From Candidatus Jingweiarchaeum tengchongense (lineage in GTDB: Archaea > Nanobdellota > Nanobdellia > Jingweiarchaeales > Jingweiarchaeaceae), in NCBI GenBank assembly GCA_025920705.1, contig JAPDLJ010000004.1, positions 1-64,000 of the forward strand: a stretch of DNA of 64,000 bases. The letters are read 5' to 3'. Shown one piece after another: positions 34,949 to 43,800 of this stretch. Position numbers and translations under genes: made by a program. Position 1 is the first letter of the stretch. Every line of letters starts with the position of its first letter. The notes under the pieces are model-generated. The model was not told the DNA's origin. It worked only from the letters and a program-made list of their open reading frames with translations, and searched no databases.

Positions 34949-35725
34949 ATGATCAAAAAAATGACCTACTTCTTTATGTTTTTGTTAATATTAATTAGCT
35001 TTGGTTGCGTCAAACAAGAGGAAGCTAATATCAATAAAACAACTCAAAATCAGACAATTCCACAAATCACAAATGAAACAAATTTAACTCTTCCACCGGT
35101 AAATTCAACGGAAATAGGAATAAATGAGACAAAAAAATTGTGTAGTGGTAAGGTGGATGTAATTTCATCTTTTTATACAGGTGAAGCATTAACAGGTGAA
35201 ATAACAATAGCATTATTGTTGAATCTTGAGTTTAAGTCTTATAACTTTGGTTATTACAATTGTAGTATTAACAATATTTTAAAGAACGATACCTATGAGT
35301 TTTTTACTGTAAGCTCCTTTGAGGAAAAATGTTCATATAATACAATTGTGAACAAGAGAACAGGCGATGTGTGTATTGTATTCAGTGATAAAACATATGG
35401 GGAAGAATTTTTGATACTTGAAAATAAAATAATTCCAAAGATTGAAATTGTGAATTTGACATGCGATGCGTCGACTGATAAGATCAAATTTTCGCTTAAA
35501 AGAAATACAATCACAAAGGAATTGCGCAGCCCAATTGAATTAAGATACTACAATGAGATAGAAGCAATTGTTTATTCAAAGAAAATAGATTTTGTTAATT
35601 TTTCATTGCCCATTGAAGTAAAAACACCGATTACATATAGAAGAAATTATACAATTGGAATAATTTATTATTATAAAGATAACTTGGAAAAGGGATTTAT
35701 TACGATAAAAAATTGTAGCACCTGA
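34949..35725 (+). CDS. Predicted lipoprotein
   Basis: 258 residues. The N-terminus is a lipoprotein signal with LISFGC (lipidation Cys near residue 20), followed by a Thr/Asn/Pro-rich linker. The rest is beta-rich with seven Cys in all, probably disulfide-bonded, and several N-glycosylation motifs. Not recognised. Two small genes follow (7 and 1 nt gaps), which may form an operon. Confidence 0.65.
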   Translation: MIKKMTYFFMFLLILISFGCVKQEEANINKTTQNQTIPQITNETNLTLPPVNSTEIGINETKKLCSGKVDVISSFYTGEALTGEITIALLLNLEFKSYNFGYYNCSINNILKNDTYEFFTVSSFEEKCSYNTIVNKRTGDVCIVFSDKTYGEEFLILENKIIPKIEIVNLTCDASTDKIKFSLKRNTITKELRSPIELRYYNEIEAIVYSKKIDFVNFSLPIEVKTPITYRRNYTIGIIYYYKDNLEKGFITIKNCST

Positions 35726-35731
35726 TGTAAA

Positions 35732-35956
35732 ATGGAAATATTTAAATTTTTACTTGGAATTGTGATCGTCGGACTTGGTTTTATCTCAGTATACAGTGTG
35801 GCAAGCTATAATGTCTATTACACCGAAATAAACATTATTTTTGGTGTTATTGGCTTCATCTTGACAATGGTGGGTTCGATTATATTATACAAAGGTTGGA
35901 TATCAAAACCAGTTGAACTTTTTCCAAGTCCAAGAAACATTTTAAAGCGGAAATAG
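35732..35956 (+). CDS. Small two-helix membrane protein
   Basis: 74 residues with hydrophobic helices at about 3-25 and 36-53. A short, Pro-rich and basic end (FPSPRNILKRK) follows. No family recognised. Between the lipoprotein and the zinc protein, all on one strand. Confidence 0.55.
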   Translation: MEIFKFLLGIVIVGLGFISVYSVASYNVYYTEINIIFGVIGFILTMVGSIILYKGWISKPVELFPSPRNILKRK

Positions 35957-36154
35957 ATGTCAGAAATTAAGGAATGGATTCAAAATAGGAAAGAAGAATT
36001 AAGGTACTTCTATTGTGAAATAGGAAACCACAGGATTGAAATTGAAAGTGCGAAATGTAAATTTTGTGGAAAAATATTTTGCGATGAACATGGGAACATT
36101 AAGGAAAAGATATGTTTAAACTGTGTCAAGTTATACAACGAATCAGTTCCTTAA
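35957..36154 (+). CDS. Small zinc-binding protein, AN1-like
   Basis: 65 residues. The Cys/His pattern is C-x6-H, then CKFCGKIFCDEH, then CLNC: close to the AN1/treble-clef zinc fingers found in short archaeal proteins. Binding of zinc is likely; the ligand or partner is unknown. Last of three small plus-strand genes. Confidence 0.65.
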   Translation: MSEIKEWIQNRKEELRYFYCEIGNHRIEIESAKCKFCGKIFCDEHGNIKEKICLNCVKLYNESVP

Positions 36155-36786
36155 ACCATCGATTTCGCAAGCACTAATGATTTCTTTATTTGTTCATTCA
36201 CATTTTCATTTGTAATTTCCATGTGGCCAGGATAGAGTTTTGTTATGTCAAGTTTACATAAAATTTTCAAAGATTCAATTAATTTCTTGTGATCACCACC
36301 AGGCAAATCAGTTCTTCCAAATCCACCATCTGGAAAGACAGTATCACCAGAAAAAATTACCTTCTCATTTTTTTCATACAAACAAATACTTCCAGGCGTA
36401 TGCCCCGGTGTATGAATAACGATTAATTCTATGTCTCCGAGATTAAATCTCTCGTTTCCCACGAGACATTTATCAATCTTTATTTTTGGATTGTTCTTAC
36501 CAAAAATATTAGAAGCTGTGAATTCTGATTTTTTGATTAATACTGCGTCATCTCGATGCATAATTATCTTTGCCCCAGTTCTTTTTTTAATTTCCATCGA
36601 AGCAGCAATGTGATCATAATGCATGTGTGTTAAGATAATATAATGTAATTTTTTTATTTTATTTTCATAAATTTTTTCTATCACTAACTTAGCATCCATA
36701 CCAGCATCGATGAGTACTGGTTTTTTCGAAAGTATAAGATAAGAATTCGCACTGATATAGGAAGGAGAAATTTTTATTACATTCAT
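36151..36786 (-). CDS. Metallo-beta-lactamase fold hydrolase
   Basis: 211 residues. The metal site is THMHYDHIAAS (HxHxDH) with HTPGHTPGS and FSGDTVFPDGGFGRTDLPGG, the pattern of glyoxalase II/sulfur dioxygenase-like enzymes. The closing YPGHMEIT is also present. It overlaps the start of a second metallo-beta-lactamase gene by 4 nt. Substrate unknown. Confidence 0.88.
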   Translation of the reverse strand: MNVIKISPSYISANSYLILSKKPVLIDAGMDAKLVIEKIYENKIKKLHYIILTHMHYDHIAASMEIKKRTGAKIIMHRDDAVLIKKSEFTASNIFGKNNPKIKIDKCLVGNERFNLGDIELIVIHTPGHTPGSICLYEKNEKVIFSGDTVFPDGGFGRTDLPGGDHKKLIESLKILCKLDITKLYPGHMEITNENVNEQIKKSLVLAKSMV

Positions 36787-37376
36787 TTCTTTTTTACCTT
36801 GAACATTGGAGCATGACCCGGAATTATGAAATCTGCGATCTTCAATATTCTTTTTCTGTTTTTCATTAATGTTTTATTGTTCCAAGCAATCGGATCTTTC
36901 TTATTTATTCTATCTTTGCTTGGAATTAGATCACCAACAATTGCGATTATACCTTTATTTGATCTTACTATTACTGAGCAATCATCTCTTGTATGTCCAG
37001 GTGTTTTCATGATGCTAACATCTTTTGTAATTCGCATTTCCTTACCATCCCATTTTGAAAATTCACCGTTTTTTAAAATTATTCCTGAGGCAATTATCGC
37101 TGCATTTTTGAAGAGGAAGTTATTTGATATGTGATCAAGGTGATAATGTGTATTAATTACAATATTTATTGAATTTATCCTAACTCCTTCTATATTCAAT
37201 GCAGAAATGATCTCTTTATCTTCATTTAAATTTCCCGTGTCAACTAAAATTATATCCTTCCCATTTATTACTAAAACAACATTTGAACTTGCTCTTTCAT
37301 AATTCTTTCTTTTGATCCAGAAACCTTTCTTTATTATTTTTATAAAAACCATGTTTTTTCTGAGTATATTCTCCAT
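36783..37376 (-). CDS. Metallo-beta-lactamase fold protein
   Basis: 197 residues. NTHYHLDHISN provides the HxHxDH site, and MKTPGHTRDDCSVIV, AIVGDLIPSK and IIPGHAPMF the remaining ligands. It is the upstream gene of a tandem pair, the pair divergent from the second rhomboid. Similarity to its neighbour is only in the metal-site motifs, so it is not a recent duplicate. Confidence 0.85.
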   Translation of the reverse strand: MENILRKNMVFIKIIKKGFWIKRKNYERASSNVVLVINGKDIILVDTGNLNEDKEIISALNIEGVRINSINIVINTHYHLDHISNNFLFKNAAIIASGIILKNGEFSKWDGKEMRITKDVSIMKTPGHTRDDCSVIVRSNKGIIAIVGDLIPSKDRINKKDPIAWNNKTLMKNRKRILKIADFIIPGHAPMFKVKKK

Positions 37377-37433
37377 AATATATTTTACTGTTGATAAAAT
37401 AAAACTTATTAAAGAGAAAAACGTTGGATAATT

Positions 37434-38066
37434 ATGCGACTATTTACAATATTGATAATCCTTAACATCATTTCTTTTCTTATTCTAGCAAATGCACAAT
37501 TTTTTGGAATCAATGAAAAGTTTATTACTGAAAATATTCTTTTCTCTCAGAAAAATTTTGTTAGCGGTGCCTATTGGACTGTTATCACTTCTCTTTTTGT
37601 GCATGCGGATATTATGCATCTACTTTTGAACATGTTGGGCCTTTATGCTTTTGGCAAAACAGCTGAGAAAATTTACGGATCTCTTAAGTTCATTCTCGTT
37701 TATTTTGTTGGTGGTATACTATCATTTCTAGTTGGTTCATTCTTTTATCCAAGCGAAGCATTCTTGGTCGGTGCATCTGGTGCAATTTTTTCGCTTTTAT
37801 CGCTTGTAATGCTTTCAAAGCCAATTAGTTTTTCAATCGTGTTTTTTCCACTTCCACTTGGTTTAATTTCATTTCTTTACATTGTCTCAAATATACTGTC
37901 TGTAATTTATAGAGATAAAAGTAATATCGGATTTTTCGCACACATTATCGGTTTCTTAATTGGTTTTATTTTTGGAATTAAATGGTGCCCAGAATGGAAG
38001 AAAAATTTCCTTGTTACGCTCATCACCTTTGTCATATTCTTAATCATTGTTGTATTCATCCTTTAA
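37434..38066 (+). CDS. Rhomboid family intramembrane serine protease
   Basis: 210 residues, the basic six-helix form. Catalytic Ser in GASGAIFS (S115) and His in FFAHIIGF (H170); helix 2 has HADIMHLLLNMLGLYAFG. It is shorter than the rhomboid at 25359-26165 and lacks its charged insert. Upstream it is divergent from the metallo-beta-lactamase pair. Confidence 0.9.
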   Translation: MRLFTILIILNIISFLILANAQFFGINEKFITENILFSQKNFVSGAYWTVITSLFVHADIMHLLLNMLGLYAFGKTAEKIYGSLKFILVYFVGGILSFLVGSFFYPSEAFLVGASGAIFSLLSLVMLSKPISFSIVFFPLPLGLISFLYIVSNILSVIYRDKSNIGFFAHIIGFLIGFIFGIKWCPEWKKNFLVTLITFVIFLIIVVFIL

Positions 38067-38144
38067 TTTTCCTACAATGAATCATTAATTTTTGTATTTA
38101 AGTAAAAAGGAATGTTTAAAAATAAATAAGTTTTTAGAAATTCT

Positions 38145-38354
38145 ATGGGTGGTAAGGCAAGAAAGGAAAGACCGAAGATAAAAGTTAAGACAGAATGGCA
38201 GAAAATTGAATCAAGTAGAAAATTTCCAAATTGTAATGGAATATATGATGATTGTCCTCCAAAGGATGCGCTTGGGACATATTTGAAAACAAAAAATCCA
38301 GAAGACCTACCTGAAGTATGTAGGAAGTGTCCATTTTTCTTCGCAAAGAGATAA
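38145..38354 (+). CDS. Small conserved Cys-rich archaeal protein
   Basis: 69 residues with a leaderless-type start: TATA-like GTTTAAAAATAAA is centred about 25 nt before the ATG. The N-terminus is basic; the rest has C-x6-DCPPKDALGTYLKT and LPEVCRKCPFFFAKR, four Cys, probably a zinc site. This pattern recurs in archaeal proteins of unknown role. Its stop is just before the cytidylate kinase start, so they are likely co-transcribed. Confidence 0.7.
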   Translation: MGGKARKERPKIKVKTEWQKIESSRKFPNCNGIYDDCPPKDALGTYLKTKNPEDLPEVCRKCPFFFAKR

Positions 38355-38355
38355 A

Positions 38356-38946
38356 ATGGGAACTTTTATTAAGGTGTTAAAAAAATTTGAAAATAGAAAT
38401 TTAAAAAAAGAAGGGATTACTATTACCATTTCTGGACTTTCTGGAAGCGGTAAGTCTACGGTGGCAAAAGAAATTGCAAAGGCAACAGGTTTAAAGTACT
38501 TTAGTGGCGGGGCAATATTCAGAAGAGAAGCAAAGACGAGAGGAATAAAATTGGTTGAACTATGCAAAATAAGAGAGAAGGAACTGGATTTACTTGTTGA
38601 TAAAAAAATTCTTGAGTTAGCTCAAAGAGGGAATGTGGTTATAGATTCAAGACTTGCTGGACTGGTAGCTGGAGATTTTGCAGATATTAGAATTTTTGTT
38701 TTATGCTCTCTTGAAAAAAGAGCAAGAAGAGTAGCGAGGAGGGACAAGAAAAAATATGAAGAAACGTTGAGACTAATAAAAGAAAGAGATGAAGCCGATC
38801 TTAAAATGTACAAAAAAATATACAAAGTAAATATGTTGGATTTAAATTATTACAATTTTGTGATCGATAACACTTTAATAAATCTTTCAGATTTAAAGAA
38901 ATTATCAAGATTTATTGGTAAAGCGTTGTTAAAAGAATTTAAATAA
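38356..38946 (+). CDS. cmk: Cytidylate kinase (archaeal type)
   Basis: 196 residues. P-loop GLSGSGKST at 27-35, then KYFSGGAIFRREAKTRGI, DSRLAGLVAGDFADIRIFVLCSLEKRARRVARRDKK and a C-terminal NFVIDNTLINLSDL. It phosphorylates CMP and dCMP. The N-terminus has about 20 extra residues before the first strand, with no other ATG available. In archaea cmk is often near ribosomal protein genes; here it follows only a small zinc protein. Confidence 0.9.
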   Translation: MGTFIKVLKKFENRNLKKEGITITISGLSGSGKSTVAKEIAKATGLKYFSGGAIFRREAKTRGIKLVELCKIREKELDLLVDKKILELAQRGNVVIDSRLAGLVAGDFADIRIFVLCSLEKRARRVARRDKKKYEETLRLIKERDEADLKMYKKIYKVNMLDLNYYNFVIDNTLINLSDLKKLSRFIGKALLKEFK

Positions 38947-38947
38947 G

Positions 38948-40237
38948 TCAAGCATCTCTGTGAACATAATTTGCTTGTGCTTTCTTTAACATATCTGTAA
39001 TGTTTCTATCATACTCATAATTACGTGGTAATGGTGGTATTACATACCACTTTTGCTTTTTTGTTTCTGGAATTTTTAAGTATAACATTGTCATTCTAAA
39101 AGTAGCATCTATTACCATTAATAACATAAGTGAGAGTACAAAATTTACTTTTTCCCAAATGAAACCACCAAGGATGAAAGCAGGAATCGAAAATAAGTTC
39201 CAAACGAATGTTTCAAGTGCGCTCCATCTACTTCTAAATTCAGGTGATACAAGCTCCATCATTTCCATGCTCCAAGCTATGCTAAAAGCATCAGATATTC
39301 CCCAAATAAAGTAAGATAAAATTAAAATTTCAGGTGATTTTGCCGAGATAAATAGTATTATTGCAAGATACATTATCAAATGACTTAAAATGATTGTCTT
39401 TTTTCTTCCAACTTCATCTGCTACATTACTAGCCTTGAGTGAGAAAATCATATTTGATAATTTCCTAAGCGTTATCATCATTGCAAGATCAATAGCACTT
39501 GCACCAATAGTAACAGCGTAAATCAGCATAAAAGGAGAAGATAGACCAAATATCAATGCACCAACTGATTTGATTATTAACCAATATCTTAGATTTTTAT
39601 TTTCTTGCAGCTCGAAATAATCTTTTATGATATTTCCCTTCTTACCAAAAAATCTCTCATCTTTTTTCAAATAAATTGTGACGTACACAAAAAGTACAAT
39701 AATCAAAATTAACTGCACAAGATAAATTGGCTTTATGTCTTCAACTTTCATACTATTACCAATTATTTTAGAAGCAATTATCGGGGCAACTATGACAGGT
39801 AAAATTGTAAATATATTAACGAGCGCGTAGACATAACCCCTCTCTTCATTGTTTGTACTGTTAGCCAATATTGCATTCCAAGCAGGAGAAGAGATGGCAG
39901 TGCTGATACCACTAAATATAATAGCTATTACAATAATGTTCCAATCATTTGCAATGAAGTAAAAGAATGGAACCAATATACTTAAAAATAATCCGAATAA
40001 ATAAACTTTTTTTCTATCAAATCTGTCAGCTAAAAACCCACCAGGTAATGAAAAAATAGATATTAAAAATGAATTTAGTGATGACAGAAAACCGATTTGT
40101 ATTTTAGAGGATGCAAATTGATTTACATAAACTGAATCGTAGGGCTCACTAACACCGCTTATAAAATTTGAAAGAAAGGTTTTCGTAAATATGACTTTAA
40201 GTTCATCTGAAAAATTTTTTAATTTATTTTTTATCAT
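38948..40237 (-). CDS. MFS transporter
   Basis: 429 residues with about 12 membrane helices. The loop 2-3 motif is GGFLADRFDRKKVY, and helix 4-5 reads SGISTAISSPAWNAILANS. Substrate unknown; the sequence is distinct from the transporter at 5409-6548. The C-terminus is a charged, Tyr-rich cytosolic tail (PRNYEYDRNITDMLKKAQ). Convergent with cmk. Confidence 0.85.
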   Translation of the reverse strand: MIKNKLKNFSDELKVIFTKTFLSNFISGVSEPYDSVYVNQFASSKIQIGFLSSLNSFLISIFSLPGGFLADRFDRKKVYLFGLFLSILVPFFYFIANDWNIIVIAIIFSGISTAISSPAWNAILANSTNNEERGYVYALVNIFTILPVIVAPIIASKIIGNSMKVEDIKPIYLVQLILIIVLFVYVTIYLKKDERFFGKKGNIIKDYFELQENKNLRYWLIIKSVGALIFGLSSPFMLIYAVTIGASAIDLAMMITLRKLSNMIFSLKASNVADEVGRKKTIILSHLIMYLAIILFISAKSPEILILSYFIWGISDAFSIAWSMEMMELVSPEFRSRWSALETFVWNLFSIPAFILGGFIWEKVNFVLSLMLLMVIDATFRMTMLYLKIPETKKQKWYVIPPLPRNYEYDRNITDMLKKAQANYVHRDA

Positions 40238-40339
40238 GTCGAAAAAATCTTTACACCTCGATGCTATAAAAATATTTCTTAATCACCATGAATTAAATTT
40301 ATAAAATATATTTAAAAAACTAATGCGAAATTCTTATAT

Positions 40340-40855
40340 TCAAGAATAGATCAAATTAAAGAGTTGTTCTTGTTCAACTTCGATTGTCTTTAAAAAATTT
40401 TCAGTTTTTTTGATGTATTCACCAAGATCTTTTAAATTTCCTCTATTATAATTTGTTAAAATATAATTTACCATATTATTTGCCCCATCTATCCTCAATT
40501 TAAGCGAGTTTATTCTTGCTATTGAGACTCGATCTTGTCTTTCATTGATCTTACTTTCCAACATATTCAAACTATATCTAATCTTTTGAAATCTCTGTGA
40601 TATTTCTCTGACTTTCTCATCAATTCCAACACTGACCACTTCACCAGTTGTATATACATGATATGCTAAGAACAGATTTAAGGCAAGTCCCAAAATCAAT
40701 ACAAATGGAAAAATATATGCAATTTGAATCAGGAAGAAACAAATCAAAATATAAGAAAATAAGATGATGATACCTAGTTGTAAGTTACCAAGGTAGATAT
40801 AACCAATTCCCGGCCAAATGAAATTTGTTATACTTGCAATTATCTTTTTTTCCAT
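40340..40855 (-). CDS. TM2-like membrane protein with a coiled coil
   Basis: 171 residues from ATG 40855, which shares a base with the stop of the long upstream gene (TAATG). Hydrophobic helices at about 7-25 and 30-60 include FIWPGIGYIYLGNLQLGIIILFSY, close to the TM2 domain. Residues 75-165 form a helical, coiled-coil tail in the cytosol. Position suggests translation together with the split protease. Role unknown. Confidence 0.6.
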   Translation of the reverse strand: MEKKIIASITNFIWPGIGYIYLGNLQLGIIILFSYILICFFLIQIAYIFPFVLILGLALNLFLAYHVYTTGEVVSVGIDEKVREISQRFQKIRYSLNMLESKINERQDRVSIARINSLKLRIDGANNMVNYILTNYNRGNLKDLGEYIKKTENFLKTIEVEQEQLFNLIYS

Positions 40856-43800
40856 TATCCTATCCACCCCAACATTTTTATTATTAATGTTAATATGAAG
40901 CCTGGAAGTCCAAGCGCCAACAGAGAAAACATTTCTATTGTCCTCAAGTTTTTATCTTCTTTGGTTAAACTGATTATCGTACCATTACTTGCATCGATGA
41001 TTGCTTTCGTGTTAATCCGTGCTTCGAATAATAATAAAACTTTCTTTTTTGACACCCCGCTTATTTCATAATATGGATTCATATTTTCCTCAGAAACTTT
41101 TACTTCATTAATTTCACTCATTTCACCTGAAATTGATGAAATTGCACCACGTAGATCTACATTCATTTTACTTGCTGCAATATCACTAATTGGTTTGTAT
41201 TCTACTGACACATTCTTAATTTCTCCAGCGATTTCAATCGTGATCGTTGTGTTTCCTGGCGCATATACTCTCTGCGTTTGATTTTGTTGAGGTCCAGCTT
41301 CGCTAACCTTAATTACAGTTAGACTTTTACTCATTGTTTTCTCAGTCGAAACATTATTAACGAGGTACCTAACTCTCGCTGTAATTGTATAAATACCACT
41401 TGTGTTCAGATTTCTTATTATGAAATCCGTAGTTGAACTTGAATTCCTAGATATGGTGATTGATCTAGCAGGATCGGTTTGTAGCGGGAACGGAGCTAGA
41501 ATATCGACCGTAACCGTTTTGTCTGTTGTTCCATTATTTCTTATCACGACTGATGCCCTTATTTCCTCTGAAACATTTGCGCTTGCTGGAACATCAAAAT
41601 TAACGATTGATATTGTGTCTGTTTCAGGTGTAGTTATTAACTTTACGATAACTAGTAAAGATGCAATATTTGATTCAACTGTAGTCACATTGCTTTTGCC
41701 AGCTGCGCCATAAAGTAATGTTAAATTTTTGTTTTCATGACCTGGAGGCACATTGACAGTAACTGTGAATGCAGATTGTGCCCCAGGATCTAAACTCATT
41801 GCACTTGGTGATGAACTTATCCAAGAGCAATTCGTAAAACTTACACAGACAAAACTGATGTTTTCCACTTTTCTTGTATAGATATTTTTAATATTTACTA
41901 TGAAATTAAATTGTCCACTGTTGTTTACGGTGACCTGTATTGTTCCACTACTCACATTTAATCCAACAATGGAACTTGGTGGAGTCCATACACATTGTGT
42001 TGATGATTCACACCCATTACTCCAACTTCCATCACAATTATAGTATCCACTGTTACAATAGCAAACACCACCACTACAATATGCATTTGATCCACAATTC
42101 ACACCAGCACATGGATTACAAGGCGTACTACTACAAATACCATTACAACAATATTTTCCTTGACATTCAGAAGCAGATGAACAACTTACACCATCACACT
42201 TTCCACAATCCTGCGGACAATTTGAACAACTTTCACCCAAATCACCCCTACACACACCATCACCACAGTAACCACCATAACGCATTGCTACAGAAATTCT
42301 CTTACTTATGTTCGTTCTTTCTATCGCTAAATTAGTATAATCAAAGCTGCCCAGTAAGAAATAATTACCAACTTCTGAAAATGTATGAGTATAACCTAAG
42401 TTTTTAGTCTCGCTCGTTGATATATTTAATGGTGTCGAATTGATTAGATAATAAGAATTATTTTTTATATAGAAGAATAGAAATGTACCTTCTATCGACT
42501 CATTTATTAAGTTAGTTAATGTAAAGTTTACCAGGTATGTTGAATTTGTTACAAATATATTCGAGGCAGAGACAGAAATGCTTAATGGTGGATTTATTTC
42601 TATTTTATCTTCACCAATTATTGAATTTGAATCTGGGGATGCGAAATCAAATTTGTAAATCAATTTATATTTCCCAGGGTTATAAAATAGACTTAATAGT
42701 GTGGAGTTGGATATAGCCTGATTATCTTCCAATTCTATACTTTCATTAAATAAGTTCTGTATTACAGTACCATTTTCAAAACATAAATTCAATGTGTAAT
42801 TGCCACTCACATTTAATCCACCAGTATTGTTAACGATGCCAGTTAAGTTCACTACATCACCGTAAATCAATTCTGATTTATTTATTATATTTAAGATGTG
42901 TAGACCCACATATTGTAAAGAAGGTGTTATTGATACATTTGTCTCATTTTCGGATGTCGTTTTTAATTTTAATACCACATCATATGTTTTATTTGGAATA
43001 AGATCAATATAAAGTGGAGAATTTAGATCTCTCAGAATTATTTTTTTCAAATTACCCATATCTACAACACTATTGAACAAATAATTTTGGATGACACCAT
43101 TTAAACTAGATGATTCAGTTTGATAATCAAGTAAAGTGTCATTATTCGCATCAAAAACAAGTTTATCATTAGACCCATAGACAGCCTCCTTACCATCAAT
43201 TTTTCCATAATACAAATAAGAAGAGTAACCACAAAGCGGACTTGAAAGACTTACATAAGCGTGAGTAGAGTAAACAGATATTTGATAAGCAGTAAAATTT
43301 AAACCATGGATTGTGATGTTTGAATTCTGAGAGATCTGTGTCTCATCGCTGAAATCATCATCTGAATCACTATCAAAATAGAGATAACCCTTATCACTTA
43401 CTAACATGTTTGGTGTATAAGTGGTTGTACTTACAGACAGGGTATAATTTCCTACACCACTCCAAAGATCAACCATTATGTAATAAGTGCCAGCAGTCAA
43501 TATTGAGCTACAACTCTCTGTTGCTGATCCGCCAGTATATGGTCTACAACTCCAGTGACTTGAATCAGGGCAATTACCGTACCACTCTGTGTATAAGTCG
43601 TAATCTACGCCAGAATCCATACTTAGTGTAACAGTAATTAGTTTACTTTCATTTATTGTAAACTTATAATATTTGTATGTTTGTGTCGAATCAATGACAT
43701 ATTCATTCAATGAAATTGAACATGCATTACTGCATGAATTACCACAATTTTGTGGCGCATATACAGTTGAATAATTAGGCGGTGTGTGTTGAAGCATAAA

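Noticed and set aside
36151-37376. Recent tandem duplication of metallo-beta-lactamase genes
   Set aside because: Outside the metal-site motifs the two proteins are quite different, so a recent duplication is not supported.
25359-38066. Two rhomboid genes as a duplicated segment
   Set aside because: They differ in length, loop insert and neighbours; they share only the family motifs.
41402-42335. Plus-strand frames of about 100-130 codons opposite the long protease gene
   Set aside because: Composition is a by-product of the Thr/Asn-rich gene on the other strand (His/Tyr/Asn-rich products).
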